Shown here: one piece after another, positions 11,660 through 22,633 of the stretch
Layout of the letters: the number at the start of each line of letters is the position of its first letter
Numbering within the stretch: the first letter of the stretch is position 1
Source of the DNA: Musa acuminata AAA Group
Lineage: Eukaryota > Streptophyta > Magnoliopsida > Zingiberales > Musaceae
DNA length: 64,000 bases
NCBI RefSeq assembly: GCF_036884655.1
Contig: NC_088345.1
Location: 21,790,501 to 21,854,500 of the forward strand
Direction: 5' to 3'
Position numbers and translations under genes: made by a program
The notes under the pieces: model-generated
Databases searched by the model: none
Seen by the model: the letters and a program-made list of their open reading frames with translations, nothing else
What the model was told of the DNA's origin: nothing

Positions 11660-12782
11660 CATGTTACTTCTCATGGTAATTTCTTTAGATCTTACACTAC
11701 TAGTGATTTTGGTAAAGTCAGAATGGGAAACAGTGGTACATCTAAGATTGTGGGTATTGGAGATATTTGCTTGGAGACCAATATTCGGAGCAAATTGATA
11801 CTCAAAGATGTCAGACATGTTCCAGATATTCGTCTTAACTTGATATCTATAGGTAGACTTGATGATGAGGGATTTACACACTATTTTGGTGAAAGCAAAT
11901 GGAAACTCACTAAAGGTTCTCTAATTGTGGCAAGAGGAAAGAAGCTTAACTCTTTTTATGTCATGGAAGCTAAGTTACACAAATGAGAGATTAATATAAT
12001 TTAGAAGGGTGAAAGTATAGATCTTTGGCACAAGAGGCTTGGTTATATCAGTGAGAAATGACTTCAAACTCTTGCTAGAAAGTAGTTCTTACCAGAGTTG
12101 CAAGGTACATCTCTTAAATCTTGTGATCATTGCTTAGTTGGAAAAATACATAGAGTTGTCTTTCATACATATCCATCATCTAGAAGATCAAATGTTATTG
12201 ATTTGATTCATACTGATATTTGTACTATACAAACTAGAACTCTTGGAGGTGCTCTTTATTTTGTTACTTTTATTGATGACCATTCTAAAAAAGTGTGGGC
12301 TTTTTCTTTGAAATCTAGAGATCGGGTACTCAATATTTTCAAGAAGTTTCATGTCAGTGTTGAAAGAGAAACTAGCAGAAAGTTAAAGTATGTTCGAGCA
12401 GATAATGGTGGCAAGTACATGGGTCCTTTTGAGAATTATTGTAGGTTTCATAATATCAAGCTTGAGAAAACAGTTCCTAAAACTCCTCAGTAGAACAATG
12501 TGGAAGAAAAGATGAATAGAACCATTAAAAAAAGGATTAGGTGTATGCTTTCTCATGCCAAGTTACCAAAGTCATTTTGGGGGGAGGCTATGAGAACTAT
12601 AGTTGACCTGATAATCTTTCTCCATTAGTTCCTCTGAAAGGTGATGTTCCAAAGAGAGTATGAAAGGAAAATATATATCTTATAATCACTTGAGAGTCTT
12701 TAGGTGTAAAGTATTTGTTCATATTCCTAAATATGAGAGGTCCAAGCTTGATGATAAGACATTTCTTTATGTATCTTCTTGG
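11660..12782 (+). pseudogene. Old Tork/TNT-like Copia: protease C-terminal part, GAG-pre-integrase and integrase
   Basis: The frame opens at the LTR junction with HVTSHGNFF, just downstream of where a Copia protease has its DSGA catalytic motif, so the element was cut at that site. Next come a region like RHVPDIRLNLIS, the GAG-pre-integrase part, a C-x2-C site (SCDHC, near 12117) and an integrase core with acidic residues in HTDIC, RADNGG and an EEKMNR segment. Stops interrupt it, for example TAG after TPQ near 12491, where a Gln is expected. The pol then breaks at 12782 where an LTR begins. The element's LTR and gag must lie left of the window or be lost. Confidence 0.82.
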
Positions 12783-14225
12783 TGTTGAATCTCATATTTT
12801 GATGATGAAACTAATTGATTGTGTTTAGATGTTTAACTACATTTTGAGTGATGTAGGTCCACTTGATCAGGATTAGACAATTGATGCAAGAGGAATTGAT
12901 GTTGCGCCGGAGGAGATCACGTTAGGATATTGGATGGCAGAAGGCTTCGGACGTCGGGCATCGGGCCAAGGAGAGCAGAATTGTGCCAAGGATATCGGGG
13001 TTACGGAGATCAATTGCCGATTGGGCAACAAGCCGTAAGAGAGAACGATGCGCTGAAGAATCAGACGAAACACCAACCAATGACGTGTCGGGCAACAGAA
13101 TGTCAATTCGCATTGTAATAATTGTCTAGATCAGAGTAGAGTTTTGGCTTATGTGTGCAAGATTAACTACAATAACGATAAAGATATAAAGCGAAACAAA
13201 GTGCTGGAGTCAAGCGCGAAGGATTCATTGGGAGTTTGAGAGTCCGAGGGAAGTTCGAAGGTTCATCGGGAATGTTGCCGGAACTAGCCGAGAATGAGTA
13301 GGGAGCTTGCCGAAGGGTTTCCGGAAGCTCGTCGGAAGTTCGCGGAGCTCGCCGAGAAAGATCGTAGCTTACCGAAGAAGCTTGTCGGAACTCGCCAAGA
13401 TCAAATCTTGAAGTCTAGGAGCTTGCCGGGAGTCCGCATAATGGTTTCTGTGAGTTTATCGGAAGACCATCAGAAGTTCGTCGGAAGCTCGTCGGAAGAA
13501 GTCTTGACTTACTAACTTTGTAATAGCTTAGGAAATGTCTTTAAATTCATAGTTAGCACATTAATTAGGGTTAAGATTATGTATTAATCCTATAAACCAA
13601 GTATGTGCCAATTGAGCTCGAGTTCGGACTGGTTTGGGCCAAGTCTGGAGCCCAACCAGTGAGCTGAAATAGTGTAGGCATTGGCACCGCCAGATTAGGC
13701 GGTGGCACTACCCAAAACCCGAGAACCGAGCAGTGGCACCGCTGGACTCAGTAGTGGCACTGCCACCGACAGGCAGTGGCACCGCTAGCCTCGAAAACCC
13801 AAGAGAATTCAAAATTTGAAGCCCAAATTTGAATCCTCTTGGGGCCTATAAATACCCCTCAATTCTCAGTAGAGAACACAACCTTTGGGAAGTTAGAAAT
13901 TGAGAAAAGCTTTAGCAAAAGTCTTGTTTTCAATAGATTAAGTGTTCACCTCCCTCTTTCTCTTTGAAAAATTTGTAAAAGTGTGAACCACTTATAAAAA
14001 TGTTGTAAGAGGGGTATTTGTCCTTCTCCTTCAATGTGATTTGCTAGTGGAAGTTGGGAGCCTCATTGAAGAAGGCTTCGTAAGTGGAAGTAGATCATTT
14101 TGACCGAACTACTTTAAATTGGTGCGTTCCTTGAATGTGTGAGTTCTTACTTTTATGAAATGATTATTTACATAGCAGCAAGCTTTTGGTTTTCATCTTC
14201 TCACTTTACTCGAGCTACTTTCTCC
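12783..14225 (+). mobile_element. Truncated SIRE-like LTR inside the old Copia
   Basis: Starts TGTTGAATCTCATATTTTG right after Copia integrase and proceeds through the LTR order: GGCATCGGGCC-like text, GTGCAAGATTAACTAC, GGAAGCTCGTCGGAAG, short palindromic GGCGGTGGCAC repeats (about 13670-13790), a TATA box (CTATAAATACC near 13846) and the leader. It is interrupted at 14226 by another LTR start before its own end, so it is incomplete. No internal region accompanies it. Confidence 0.75.
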
Positions 14226-15160
14226 TGTTGAATCTCGTATTTTCATGATGCAACCACTTGATATGTGTTTATGTTTTAATCTACGTTTTGAGTGACGTAG
14301 GATGCTCCGATCAGGATGAGACAATTAAAGCAGGAAAAATCATGTTGTGCTAGAGGAACATGTCAGAAGATTGGACGTCGGGCCGGTGGATCGGTCGACA
14401 TATCGATAGAAGGCTTCGGGTCGTGGACTCGGGCATCGGGCCAAGAAGGGCGGGTATTGTGCCAAGGATATCGGAGTTGCGGAGTCAATTGGCTGATTGG
14501 GCAATAGGCCGCAGGAGAGGACGATGCGCCAAAGAATTGGACGAAGCGTCGAGGGATCAATGACATGCCGGACAACTTGGTTAATTGCTTAGAATTAATT
14601 GTCTCGATCGAAGTTTTGTTTTATATGTGCAGGATTAACTACGATGAAAGTAAGACATGCAACAGGAGTTGTGCCGGAGTCAAGACTATGATCACGTTGG
14701 GAGTTCGAGAATTCGACGGAACTTCGGACAGTCGTCGGAAGTTCTGCGGGAACAAATCCGAGAAGTCTAGGAGCTTGCCAAAGAAGCTCGTCAGAGCTTG
14801 CCAAGTGGATCGTCACAAGTCCAGGAGTTTGCCGAAAGTCCGTCGGAGCATCGCCGAAGGTTCATCGGATGTTCGTCGAAAGTTCGCCGGAAGCTCGCCG
14901 GAAGAAGCGATTGACGCACCGGAGCAAGTTGCAGTAAATGTGTTAAGAAATTCGTAGTTAGCACGATGATTAAGTTAGAAATGAGAGGTGATCCCATTAA
15001 CTTAATCTTGGGGCAATTGGGCCCTTAATAGAACCAAATTGGGCCGAATGGATCAGTCCATTCAGACCTAGATTTCTTGGCTAGAGGTGGCATCGCCTGG
15101 GTCGGCGGTGGCACCACCCAGGGCTCAGTCTTCGAGCTCGGGCTAGGCTGTGCAACCACC
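14226..15160 (+). mobile_element. Second truncated SIRE-like LTR; right end deleted
   Basis: Starts TGTTGAATCTCGTATTTTC, directly within the preceding LTR. It follows the family order as far as the first palindromic repeats (about 15085-15155) and then stops, without TATA box, leader, array or LTR end. At about 15160 the sequence switches to Copia reverse transcriptase. A deletion removed the rest of both LTRs and part of the Copia pol. The right boundary is approximate. Confidence 0.7.
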
Positions 15161-15711
15161 TGATCATTATGTATTTATGAAGAAATTTTCAGATGATGAT
15201 TTTATTATTCTCCTACTATATCTTGATGATATACTGATTGTTGGTCATGATGCTAGTAAAATTGAAAAGTTTAAAAGAGAGCTAAGTAAGTCTTTTGCCA
15301 TAAAAGACTTGGGATCGGTGAAACAAATACTTGGCATAAAGATTCTTCGGGATAGGAAGAGAAGGAAGATTTGGATATCTTAAGAAACTTACATTGAAAA
15401 TGTTCTTGAAAGATTCAACATGAGTAAAGCCAAAGTAGTTTGTTCTTCACTTGCAGATCATTTCAAGCTTAGTTCGAAACAATGTCCTACAAGTGAGAAA
15501 GAAAAAGAAGAAATGTCTAAAGTGCCTCACTCATATGCAGTAGGCAATTTGATATATGCTATGGTTTGTACTAGGCAAGATATAGCTCATGCAGTTGAAG
15601 TTGTTAGTCGATTTCTCTCTAATCCAGGAAAGGAATATTGGGCAGTAGTGAAATGGATATTAAGATATCTAAGAAGTACTTCCAAGTTGTGTTTATGTTT
15701 TGGCAGTGATG
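15161..15711 (+). pseudogene. Old Tork/TNT-like Copia: reverse transcriptase palm to start of RNase H
   Basis: Resumes with the RT palm, carrying YLDDILIVG where the family has YVDD, then SKSFAIKDLG, ILGIKI and the connection region SRFLSNPGKEYW. One stop (TAA near 15380) breaks the frame. It ends at CFGSD, where the 9.9-kb SIRE element is inserted; the protein continues at 25631 with EPVLEGYTDAN. This pair of half-domains confirms that the SIRE element landed within RNase H. About 0.8 kb of pol between this piece and 12782 is missing, estimated from the usual spacing in Copia pol. Confidence 0.85.
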
Positions 15712-16977
15712 TGTTGAATCTCGGATTTTGATGATGAAGTCAATTGTCATTTGTTATCTAATCTATGTGTTGAGATAAGTGTGCAGGATTAACTACGATG
15801 AGAGTAAGACAAGCAGCAGGTGTTGCGCCGGAGTCAAGATCATGATCACGTTGGGAGTTCGAGAGTTCGACGGAAGTTCGGACGGTCGTCGGAGGTTCAG
15901 CGAGAACAGATCCGAGAAGTCCAGAAGCTTGCCAAGCGAAGCTCGTCGAAACTCGCCAAGTGGATCGTCGCAAAGTCCAGGAGTATGCCGGATGTCCGCA
16001 GAAGGATCACCGAGGGTTTATCGGATGATCGACAGAAGTTCGTCGGAAACTCGCCGGAAGAAGCGATTGACGCATCGGAGCATAGCTGCAGAAGTTGTCT
16101 TAGAGTTAATCGTAGTTAGCATGATGATTAAGCTTCAAAATGGGAGGTGATCCCATTAGCTTAATCTTGGGGCAATTGGGCCCCTGAAAAGATTCAAATT
16201 GGGCCGAATGGAGCGAACCATTCGGACCCTGATTGCACCAGGCGGTGCAACCGCCTAGGCCAAGAGGTGCAACCGCCTGGGCTGCGGGACTAGGCGGTGC
16301 AACCGCCCCAGCCAGGCGGTGCAACCGCCCAGGCCATGTCTGCACCAGGATTGCACCAGGCGGTGCAACCGCCTAGGCCAAGAGGTGCAACCGCCTGGGC
16401 TGCGGGACTAGGCGGTGCAACCGCCCCAGCCAGGCGGTGCAACCGCCCAGGCCATGTCTTCCAGCGGGACTGGGCGGTGCAACCGCCCCAGCCAAGAGGT
16501 GCAACCGCCCAGGGCTCAGTCTCCAAGCGAGACTGGGCGGTGCAACCTCCTTTGTCAAGAGGTAGCACCGCCAGAGCTCAAGTTTCGAGCTCTGCCAAGA
16601 GGTGCAACCACCGAGCTCGGTCTTCGAGCTCTGGCAGAGAGGTGCAACCTCTTTGGACAGGAGATGCATCGCCTGAGCTCGGTCTTCGAGCTCTGGCAGA
16701 GAGGTGCAACCACCTCTGGCAGAGAGGTGCATCAGCTTGAGCTCAGTTTCGAGCTCTGCCAGGTGATGCAACCACCGAGCTCAGACTTCGAGCTCTACCA
16801 GGCGATACAACCAATAAGCTCAGTCTTCGAGCTCTGGCAGAGAGGTGCAATCGCCTGAGCTCAGTCTTCGAGCTCTGCCAAGCGGTGCCACCTCTCCAGT
16901 TAAGAGGTGCAACCGCCTGATCCCGGAATTCCGGGATTTGATCGTTTTGAGCTCCAAATTTGAATTGGGTTGGGGCC

Positions 16978-16985
16978 TATAAATA
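16978..16985 (+). promoter_or_regulatory. TATA box of the 5' LTR promoter
   Basis: TATAAATA set in GGGGCCTATAAATACCCC, a GC-flanked and near-palindromic context repeated at 24600-24607 in the 3' LTR and in the solo LTR at 38677. Transcription would start about 25-35 bp downstream, near the CATTCAACACTG segment. The position is inferred from TATA spacing only. Confidence 0.75.
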
Positions 16986-17190
16986 CCCCACCCATTCAAC
17001 ACTGAAAAGATACAGATCCACACCGAATTCTTGATCTTTTTAGTGATTCTAAGAGCTCAAATTTGTGTAAAGTCCTAAAGTTCTCCTCCTTCTGTTCTTC
17101 AAGTCTTGAGTTGTAAAGAGAGGAGAGAAAGGATCTGTAAAGGTTGTCTCCTGAGCCTGTCAAAAGGAGAGAAACTGTAAAAGGGCAGTT

Positions 17191-17215
17191 AGCCTTCGCC
17201 CATTGAAGGAAGGCA
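17191..17215 (+). other. Conserved hairpin in the LTR leader
   Basis: AGCCTTC and GAAGGCA flank the 11-nt loop GCCCATTGAAG, giving six pairs. Equivalent 25-nt elements occur in every well-preserved LTR in the window of this leader subtype, with paired substitutions between subtypes (see findings). It lies about 200 nt downstream of the TATA box and so within the transcribed leader. Confidence 0.6.
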
Positions 17216-17955
17216 GCTAGTTGACGTCGGTGACCTCGTCGGAGGAGGAAGCCAAAAGTGGAGTAGGTCAAGACTGACCGAACCACTCTAAATCTCTGGT
17301 TTGCTTTTACCTTGAGCACTTTATCATTACTGCAAACCTCCTACATTGCTACTGCCCTCTGCGCCTTTACGAACGAGTTTCTAAGCTCTGATCTTTCAGA
17401 ATCTGCATTCAAACGTAAATCATGTTTTCGTACGATCTTCACACTACAGTTTACGCTTACATTCGGATTCCATTTATAACTGCAAATTGCTTTCTACGTA
17501 AAACGCTTTTCAAGGCTCAAAACTGCTTTTAGACGCAAAACTACATTTAGACGTAAAATTACGTTTAGACGTAAAACTGCGTTTAGACGCAAAACTGCGT
17601 TTAAACGTAAAACTGCGTTTAGACGTAAAACTGCGTTTAGACGTAAAACTGCGTTTAGACGCAAAACTGCGTTTAGACGTAAAACTGCGTTTTGACGTAA
17701 AACTGCGTTTGAACGTAAAACTGCGTTTAGACGCAAACTGCGCTTAGACGCAAACTGTGCTTAGACGCAAACTGCGCTTAGACGCAAACTGTGTTTAGAT
17801 GCAAAACTGCGCTTTGACGCAAACTGCACTGTGATTCTGCTTTTATATCGAAATCATTTTTTATCGGACGAACGCAGCTTTAGCTTTTAAATTGCTGTAA
17901 GATTTCCGCTGCACTAATTCACCCCCCCCCCTCTTAGTGCTCTCGATCCTAACAA

Positions 17956-17968
17956 TTGGTATCAGAGC
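17956..17968 (+). other. Primer-binding site of the SIRE-type element
   Basis: TTGGTATCAGAGC one base after the 5' LTR, complementary to initiator Met-tRNA. Minus-strand DNA synthesis would start here. Confidence 0.95.
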
Positions 17969-18004
17969 AAGGTTAACTCTCTAAAGGATTAAAACCCAAG
18001 AGAG

Positions 18005-21000
18005 ATGGCATACGCCGGAAACCAAGAGGGGCATTCTATTACACGTCCACCCATGTTCAGTGGAACGGACTACACCTACTGGAAGACCCGAATGAGGATC
18101 TTTCTTATTTCTATGGATTTTGAACTGTGGAACCTTGTTGAAAACGAATTTTCAAAGTCTTCTCTTCCAATGATCGATTGGAATGAGTTGGAAAAGAAGG
18201 CTTTCGCTCTTAATGCAAAGGCTATGAATGCCTTATTTTGCGCACTTGATAAAAACGAGTTTAATCGTGTTTCAACTTGCGAAACTGCATTTGATATTCG
18301 GCACACACTTGAAGTGACCCACGAGGGCACAAGTAGAGTGAAAGAGTCAAAAATCAATCTGTTGCTGCATTCTTTTGAACTTTTCCGAATGAAACCGAGT
18401 GAAACCATTGGCGACATGTTTACCCGTTTCACGGATGTCGTCAACGGTCTAAAAGGACTCGAAAAAAGTTTTTCGGATTTTGAACTCGTAAATAAAATAC
18501 TAAGATCCCTTCCTAAAAGTTGGGATCCTAAAGTCACTGCCATTCAAGAGGCAAAAGATCTGCGCAACTTCCCTCTTGAAGAACTAATCGGGTCATTAAT
18601 GACTTACGAAATGACTTGCAAAGCTCATGAAGAGCAAGAAGACATCCTTCCAAAGAACAGGAAGGATATGGCACTTAAAACTTCTGAATGCCACTTGAGA
18701 GAAAACTCAAGTGATGAGGACTGTGATGATGACTTGGCACTTTTGACAAGAAAGTTTAAGAAATTCTTCAAAAGAAACAAGTTTAAAAATGATGTGAAAA
18801 ATAAACTTGAACCCAAGAAGGACCAAGTGATCTGTTACGAATGTAAAAAGCCGGGACACTACAAGAATGATTGTCCCCAAGTCAAAAGAAGAACATCAAA
18901 GAAGAAGGCTCTTCAAGCAACATGGGATGACTCGAGCGCATCTGAAGAAGAGGAGTCCAACACCGAGCAAGTTGCTCATTACGCCTTAATGGCCATCGGA
19001 GAGGAGGTAACGGATTTATTAGATGCTGATTTATCTTTCGATGAATTATTAAATGCCTTCCATGATTTATTTGATGAATGCAAAGTTATAAATAGAAAAT
19101 ACAAATTGCTAAAAAAGGTACATGATAGTCTTACTTGTGACTTTAATAAGTTAAAAATCGAATATCATGATAGTTTAAATTCATGTATAAAATGTCATGA
19201 TCTAGAAATCTGTCAAAAAGAAAACTTGCTACTTAAGGACACCTTGAAGAAATTCGAGGTTGGTAGCAAGTCATTAAACATGTTCCTTACAAACAAGGGT
19301 CATGCTCCCAAAAGAAGTGGGATTGGATTTGTGAGGAGTCCTCACCAAAATCCAACTACCTTTGTAAAAGGCCCCATCTTACATGTTAGAAGCAAATGCA
19401 ACTTTTGTTGCAAGTTTGGTCACAAGACACATTATTGTCCATTCAGGAAATGGAGTCCAAACAAATTGATATGGGTTCCTAAAGGAACCATGACAAATTC
19501 TATGCAACATGATAAAAAATGTAGATCTATTTGTGAGGAACCCAAAAGCAAATGGGTACCTAAACATCATCCTTTCTTGTAGAAAACTAAACCATCGCAA
19601 GCTAGGAGCAAGAGATGGTACCTTGACAGTGGATGCTCAAGGCATATGACCGGAGATTCATCCCAATTCTCTAAGCTCTCTAGCATAAACGAAGGATATG
19701 TCACCTTCGGAGACAACAACAAGGGTAAAATCATTGGCAAAGGAATCATAGGTAACAAATCCAACTTTTCTATTGAAGATGTTTTGCTAGTTGATGGTCT
19801 AAAACATAACCTCCTAAGCATTAGTCAATTATGTGATAAAGGATATATCATCAAATTTGAATCTAATGCTTGCGTCATTGAAAAACCTCACAAAAACATA
19901 TCTATGATTGCATTAAAACAAAATAACGTATACACCATTGATATCAATGATTTATGTAATGAAACATGTTTTTCTGCTTTAAATGAGAATGCTTGGATAT
20001 GGCACAGAAGATTAGGTCATGCTAGCATGAAGCTAATCACTCAAATATCATCCAAAGAACTTGTAAGAGGAATTCCTCATATCAAGTTCATCAAAGATAA
20101 TGTATGTGATGCCTGCCAATTAGGTAAACAAATTAAGAGTAGCTTCAAATCTAAAAATCAAGTAAGCACCTCTAGGCCCTTACAATTGATCCATATGGAC
20201 TTGTTCGGACCCATCTCCACATCAAGCCTAGGAGGTAGCAAATACGCTTTCATCATCATAGATGACTATAGCAGATACACATGGACTTACTTTTTAAAAC
20301 AGAAAAGTGAATGCCTTAGATCTTTTACCAAGTTTTGCAAACTCGTTCAGAATGAGAAAGGTTCTATGATTTCGTCAATTAGAAGTGATCATGGTGGTGA
20401 ATTTCAAAACCATGATTTCCAAGAATTTTGTGAACTCAATGGATACAACCATAATTTCTCTACTCCTAGAAACCCTCAACAAAATGGAGTTGTAGAAAGA
20501 AAAAATCGAAATTTACAAGAAATGGCAAGAACCATGTTAAATGAACATAACCTACCCAAATATTTTTGGGCCGAAGCCGTAAATACTGCATGCTATATCT
20601 TAAATAGAGTTCTAGTGAGACCTCTACTAACCAAAACTCCCTATGAGTTATGGAACAATAAAAAACCCAACGTTTCATATTTCAAAGTCTTTGGGTGTAA
20701 GTGTTTTATCTTGAATGAAAAAGACAACTTAGGAAAATTTGATGCTAAATCCGATGAAGGAATCTTTCTTGGTTATTCTACAGTTTCTAAAGCCTTTCGT
20801 ATCTTTAATAAAAGAACTCTAATTATTGAAGAATCTATTCATGTTGTTTTCAATGAGACTTCTGAAATCACGAAAAATGATCTTGACGATGATGTTAATT
20901 TTGATTCTTTAAATTTAAACGAGACCCCGTCTCCAACTAGCAACTTGGATGCATCCACTTCTCAGATTTCCTTACCCAAGGATTGGAAGTATATAGATGC

Positions 21001-22633
21001 TCATCCTAAGGAGCTAATCTTAGGAGACACATCAAAGGGAGTTCAAACACGATCTTCTCTTAAAACCTTTTGTGCAAATACCGCCTTTCTCTCCCAAATT
21101 GAACCCAAATGCGTTGATGAAGCCATGAAAGATGATTCATGGATTATCGCAATGCAAGATGAATTAAATCAATTTGAAAGAAATGGAGTGTGGAAGCTTG
21201 TTCCTAGGCCAAATGACCATCTAGTTATTGGTACTAAATGGGTCTTCAGAAACAAGCAAAATGAAAATGGTATCGTGGTTAGAAACAAGGCTAGATTAGT
21301 GGCCAAAGGTTTCAACCAAGAAGAAGGTATCGATTACGAAGAAACCTTCGCTCCTGTGGCACGATTGGAAGCCATAAGGATGCTCCTTGCCTACGCTAGC
21401 AGTAATAATTTTAAGTTGTTTCAAATGGATGTTAAAAGCGCCTTTCTTAATGGCTTTATTTCCGAAGAAGTCTATGTTGAACAACCTCCTGGATTTGAAA
21501 ATAATAGTCTCCCTAATCATGTGTTTAGATTAACTAAAGCTCTCTATGGTTTAAAACAAGCTCCTAGGGCTTGGTATGAGAGACTTAGTTCTTTTCTTAT
21601 TGAAAATAATTTCATAAAAGGCAAGTCTGATACTACATTATTCATCAAGAACTTTGGAAACAATTTTCTCATTGTTCAAATTTATGTTGATGATATTATC
21701 TTTGGTTCTACAAATGAATCTCTTTGTGAATCCTTTGCGAAAACTATGAGTCATGAATTCGAAATGAGTCTAATGGGAGAGTTAACATTCTTCTTAGGCC
21801 TACAAATCAAACAACTAAGCAATGGCATCTTTATTAGTCAAACCAAATATGCTGTGAGTTTGCTAAAGAAGTTCAAAATGAATAATTCAAAAGCCATTGA
21901 CACTCCTATGAGCACCTCCACTAAGTTAGAAATTGATGAGAATGGAGAAAGCTTCGATCAAAAAACCTATAGGGGTATGATAGGAAGTTTACTTTACCTC
22001 ACTGCCACCAGACCAGACATCATGTTCAGTGTAGGACTTTGTGCTAGATTTCAATCAGACCCTAAGATATCTCATCTCAAAGCAGTCAAAAGAATACTCA
22101 GATATCTTAATGGAATTACCAATCTAGGATTATGGTACCCAAAATCAGAAAATTTTGAATTAATAGCTTATGCTGATGTGGACTTCGCTGGCTATAGACT
22201 AGACAGAAAAAGCACATTAGGATCATGTCAATTTTTAGGACATGCCCTTGTATCCTGGTCATCTAAGAAACAAAACTCGGTTGCTCTCTCAATAACCGAA
22301 GCTGAATACATTGCAGCAAGTGCATGCTGTGCACAAGTTGTATAGATGAAAAACACTTTAGAAGATTACAAAGTGAATCTTAAAGATATTCCCATTAAAT
22401 GTGATAACACGAGTGCAATATGCTTAACTAAAAATCCTATACAACACTCAAGAACAAAACACATTGATATTAGACATCACTTTATACGAGATCATGTCAC
22501 TAATCATGATGTAACCATAGAGTTTATTGATACCAAACATCAACTAGCTGATATCTTTACAAAACCCCTATGTGAAGAACAATTTGATTACATAAGAAGA
22601 GAATTAGGAATGTTGATGTGTCCGAATACTTAA
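18005..22633 (+). pseudogene. Gag-Pol polyprotein of the SIRE-type element, with two in-frame TAG codons
   Basis: One continuous frame of 1542 codons from ATG 18005 to TAA 22631-22633, broken only by TAG at 19580-19582 and TAG at 22343-22345. Gag is about residues 1-525, with zinc knuckles CYECKKPGHYKNDC (277-290) and CNFCCKFGHKTHYC (465-478). Protease has LDSGCS (Asp 541). GAG-pre-integrase includes WHRRLGHAS. The integrase core has Asp 732, Asp 795 and Glu 831, a perfect D-x35-E spacing for the last pair. Reverse transcriptase has YVDD at 1227. RNase H has YADVDFAG and TEAEYIAAS. All catalytic motifs are intact. The first TAG lies exactly between Gag and protease, the second replaces the usual Trp before MKNTL. 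They may be mutations (Gln and Trp codons), though regulated readthrough at the first cannot be excluded. Confidence 0.95.

Larger units (their letters stand above)
15712..17954 (+). repeat. 5' LTR of the SIRE-type element (2243 bp)
   Basis: TGTTGAATCTCGG...GATCCTAACA. U3 contains a long array of GGCGGTGCAACCGCC palindromes (about 16236-16920), including a 118-bp direct duplication at 16231-16348 and 16349-16466 that is single in the 3' LTR. A TATA box is at 16978-16985, the leader hairpin at 17191-17215, the 18-bp array at about 17520-17830 and ten C residues at 17922-17931. The distance from TATA to LTR end (about 970 bp) implies a very long R-U5 leader. Confidence 0.95.

Noticed and set aside
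16231..16920. CRISPR-like array of repeats
   Set aside because: Units are palindromic, directly adjacent or irregularly spaced, inside a plant LTR, and no cas genes are near; the genome is eukaryotic.
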